Below are positions 62,793-64,000 of a stretch of 64,000 nt of DNA, piece after piece. Position 1 is the stretch's first letter. Each line of letters opens with the position of its first letter. Source of the DNA: Robertmurraya sp. FSL R5-0851 (GTDB lineage Bacteria; Bacillota; Bacilli; Bacillales; Cytobacillaceae); the NCBI RefSeq assembly GCF_038002965.1, contig NZ_JBBOOE010000001.1, positions 384,501 to 448,500 of the forward strand, written 5' to 3'. Made by a program: the position numbers and the translations under genes. The notes beneath the pieces are model-generated. The model was not told the DNA's origin and ran no database searches. It was given only the letters and a program-made list of their open reading frames with translations.

Positions 62793-64000
62793 TGTTGCAT
62801 AAATAATTTCGTAATTTTCAGTTTAATTATATTCTCTATTTAGAGCCAAAAAAGTAAATACCCAACAAAGGTGGCTCCATCCATTTGGAAATTTATTTAC
62901 AATTAGACCTGTGTGACGACGACAACTTTCTTATCAAGGAATGGCTTTTCCTTCAATTTTTCGGAGCCAAATATGGGCTGGTTTCCAAAGGGCAGCCCGT
63001 AGATAACGGCTAATTTTTAAGGTTTTTCGCTTACTATTTGTCTCAAGTTGAACAAGAACATGTAGGCAAAAAACGATAAGTGCGATAAACACTTGATTTT
63101 GAATGGCCCATTCGCTTTGTCCGTAGAACTTTTTGATGCTAAGGTGCTGTTTGATCCATTTAAAAAACAACTCAATGGCCCACCTTGATTTATACATCTC
63201 TGAAATTTCTTCAGCGTTCAAATCAAAGCGATTGGTGATTAAATGGAGTTCATTTCCTTTGGAATCAAGCACTTTTAGAAGGCGAAAGTAATTTTCAGCA
63301 CGGTTTTGGGTTGTACCAATCAGGACCATTTGATCTGATAAAACAGCGGAATCCTCGGGTAGTTTAAAATCATAAACCTCCCGTATAACGGCGTTTTTTC
63401 TTAGCCTTGATAGAAAAAAGTAACCATCATCTGTCATGCGATCAAAGCGCTCGTAGTCTAGATAGCCACGGTCAAACACATACATGCATTCCTTGTCATC
63501 GACCATGATTTCAAGTTGACCACGATCATGTTCGTTTGCCGTTGTTATGACTGCTTTTTCGGGATAGGACGCACCTTTTTCCATAAACACAAGGCGTAGA
63601 TGCAACTTCACACCGGCTTTTGTCTTACGGAACTTTGCCCATTTATGATTGGTCAAATTAAGTGGCAATGTGCTTGAATCAATGATTTTTAACGGCATGA
63701 CCAGTTTCGTATAGTGTGTCTTGGCATGAATTTGTACGACCAAATCAAGGAAAAGCCTTTGAAATAGATCTGGGTTCATGCCATTTAATCGCCGTGACAG
63801 CTGAGAAATACTGATCGAATCAAGGTCAATCCCTTTTTGAAGTTGGTCATCGAATAGACAATCACCTAGCGCATGCAGGCTTTCGATTTCTTCTAGCTGG
63901 GCAAAAAGTAGTAATTTTAGGAAAGACTCTGTCGTTAATTTTTTCGTATAGTAATCTAATTTCATCGTTTTCACCTGTTCTTCAAATAATTGAATATTAA
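62787..64000 (-). mobile_element. IS4-family insertion sequence, copy 2 (runs off the window)
   Basis: It begins with CACTAGTGTTGCATAAAT, the same end as copy 1 at 7130, and shares its layout and orientation. Its right end is outside the window, so target duplication cannot be checked. Confidence 0.88.
62934..64000 (-). CDS. IS4-family transposase, copy 2 (N-terminus outside the window)
   Basis: At least 355 codons, open to the window edge (...NIQLFEEQVKTMKLDYYTKKL). It carries the same catalytic motifs as copy 1 (LKIIDSSTLPL; YVFDRGYLDYERF; YKSRWAIELFFKWIK) and differs at scattered positions, for example LHLITNRFDLNAEE against LQLLTNRFDLSAEE. No frameshift is visible in this part. Confidence 0.93.
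   Translation of the reverse strand, partial: NIQLFEEQVKTMKLDYYTKKLTTESFLKLLLFAQLEEIESLHALGDCLFDDQLQKGIDLDSISISQLSRRLNGMNPDLFQRLFLDLVVQIHAKTHYTKLVMPLKIIDSSTLPLNLTNHKWAKFRKTKAGVKLHLRLVFMEKGASYPEKAVITTANEHDRGQLEIMVDDKECMYVFDRGYLDYERFDRMTDDGYFFLSRLRKNAVIREVYDFKLPEDSAVLSDQMVLIGTTQNRAENYFRLLKVLDSKGNELHLITNRFDLNAEEISEMYKSRWAIELFFKWIKQHLSIKKFYGQSEWAIQNQVFIALIVFCLHVLVQLETNSKRKTLKISRYLRAALWKPAHIWLRKIEGKAIP

Noticed and set aside
7130..64000. A 56-kb composite transposon bounded by the two IS4-family copies
   Set aside because: The copies are not identical, copy 1 has its own target duplication, and host housekeeping genes lie between them, so two independent insertions fit better.

Overview
The window is AT-rich Bacillaceae DNA. 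The host block on the left (gatA-gatB, dgkB, rlmD) matches the Bacillus gatCAB - dgkB (yerQ) - rlmCD (yefA) neighbourhood as I remember it. Shine-Dalgarno sites are strong (AGGAGG type), GTG and TTG starts are common, and proteins look Bacillus-like throughout. No rRNA, tRNA or CRISPR array was seen.

Layout. (1) 1-13.8 kb, host chromosome: the end of gatA, gatB, a 6-phospho-beta-glucosidase (licH), a transporter remnant, a HAD phosphatase, a DoxX-like membrane protein, a proline symporter gene broken by one amber codon, plsY with an IS4-family element in its 3' end, dgkB with a group II intron just behind its terminator hairpin, and rlmD. (2) 14.0-25.9 kb, defence island: an unknown gene, a type III restriction-modification pair (mod, res) and a complete four-gene Wadjet (JetABCD) anti-plasmid system. 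(3) 26.2-28.1 kb: an AlbA_2/Schlafen-like regulator followed by seven contiguous degenerate 32-bp repeats. (4) 28.2-56.8 kb: a siphovirus-type HK97-fold prophage with divergent repressor/Cro genes and operators, VirE primase-helicase, sigma-like DUF1492 regulator, HNH nuclease with a cos-like region, ParB-methyltransferase, homing endonuclease, terminase, portal, protease, capsid, connector, tail, holin and endolysin genes, and two tandem serine recombinases. (5) 56.8-64 kb: accessory host DNA with an IS1595-family element carrying a passenger gene, a CwlC-like amidase, small unknown genes, a broken DUF6429 gene, and a YcdB-like gene cut by a second copy of the IS4-family element that runs off the window.

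How it works together. The region downstream of rlmD has gathered defence genes, a prophage and IS elements. The lysogeny switch shows repeats of a TTGCGTTTACGTAA-like operator around the repressor and Cro promoters. The tail chaperone pair is joined by a -1 frameshift at A AAA AAC. Two small genes inside the late region look like independently expressed morons. Three phage leaders share a conserved core flanked by changed but still complementary arms. This last item, the 32-bp array and the unknown gene beside the restriction system are the least explained parts of the window.

Limits: all family names come from reading the translations, without database searches. The prophage ends (att sites) were not found. 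Coordinates of short sites may be off by one or two bases.
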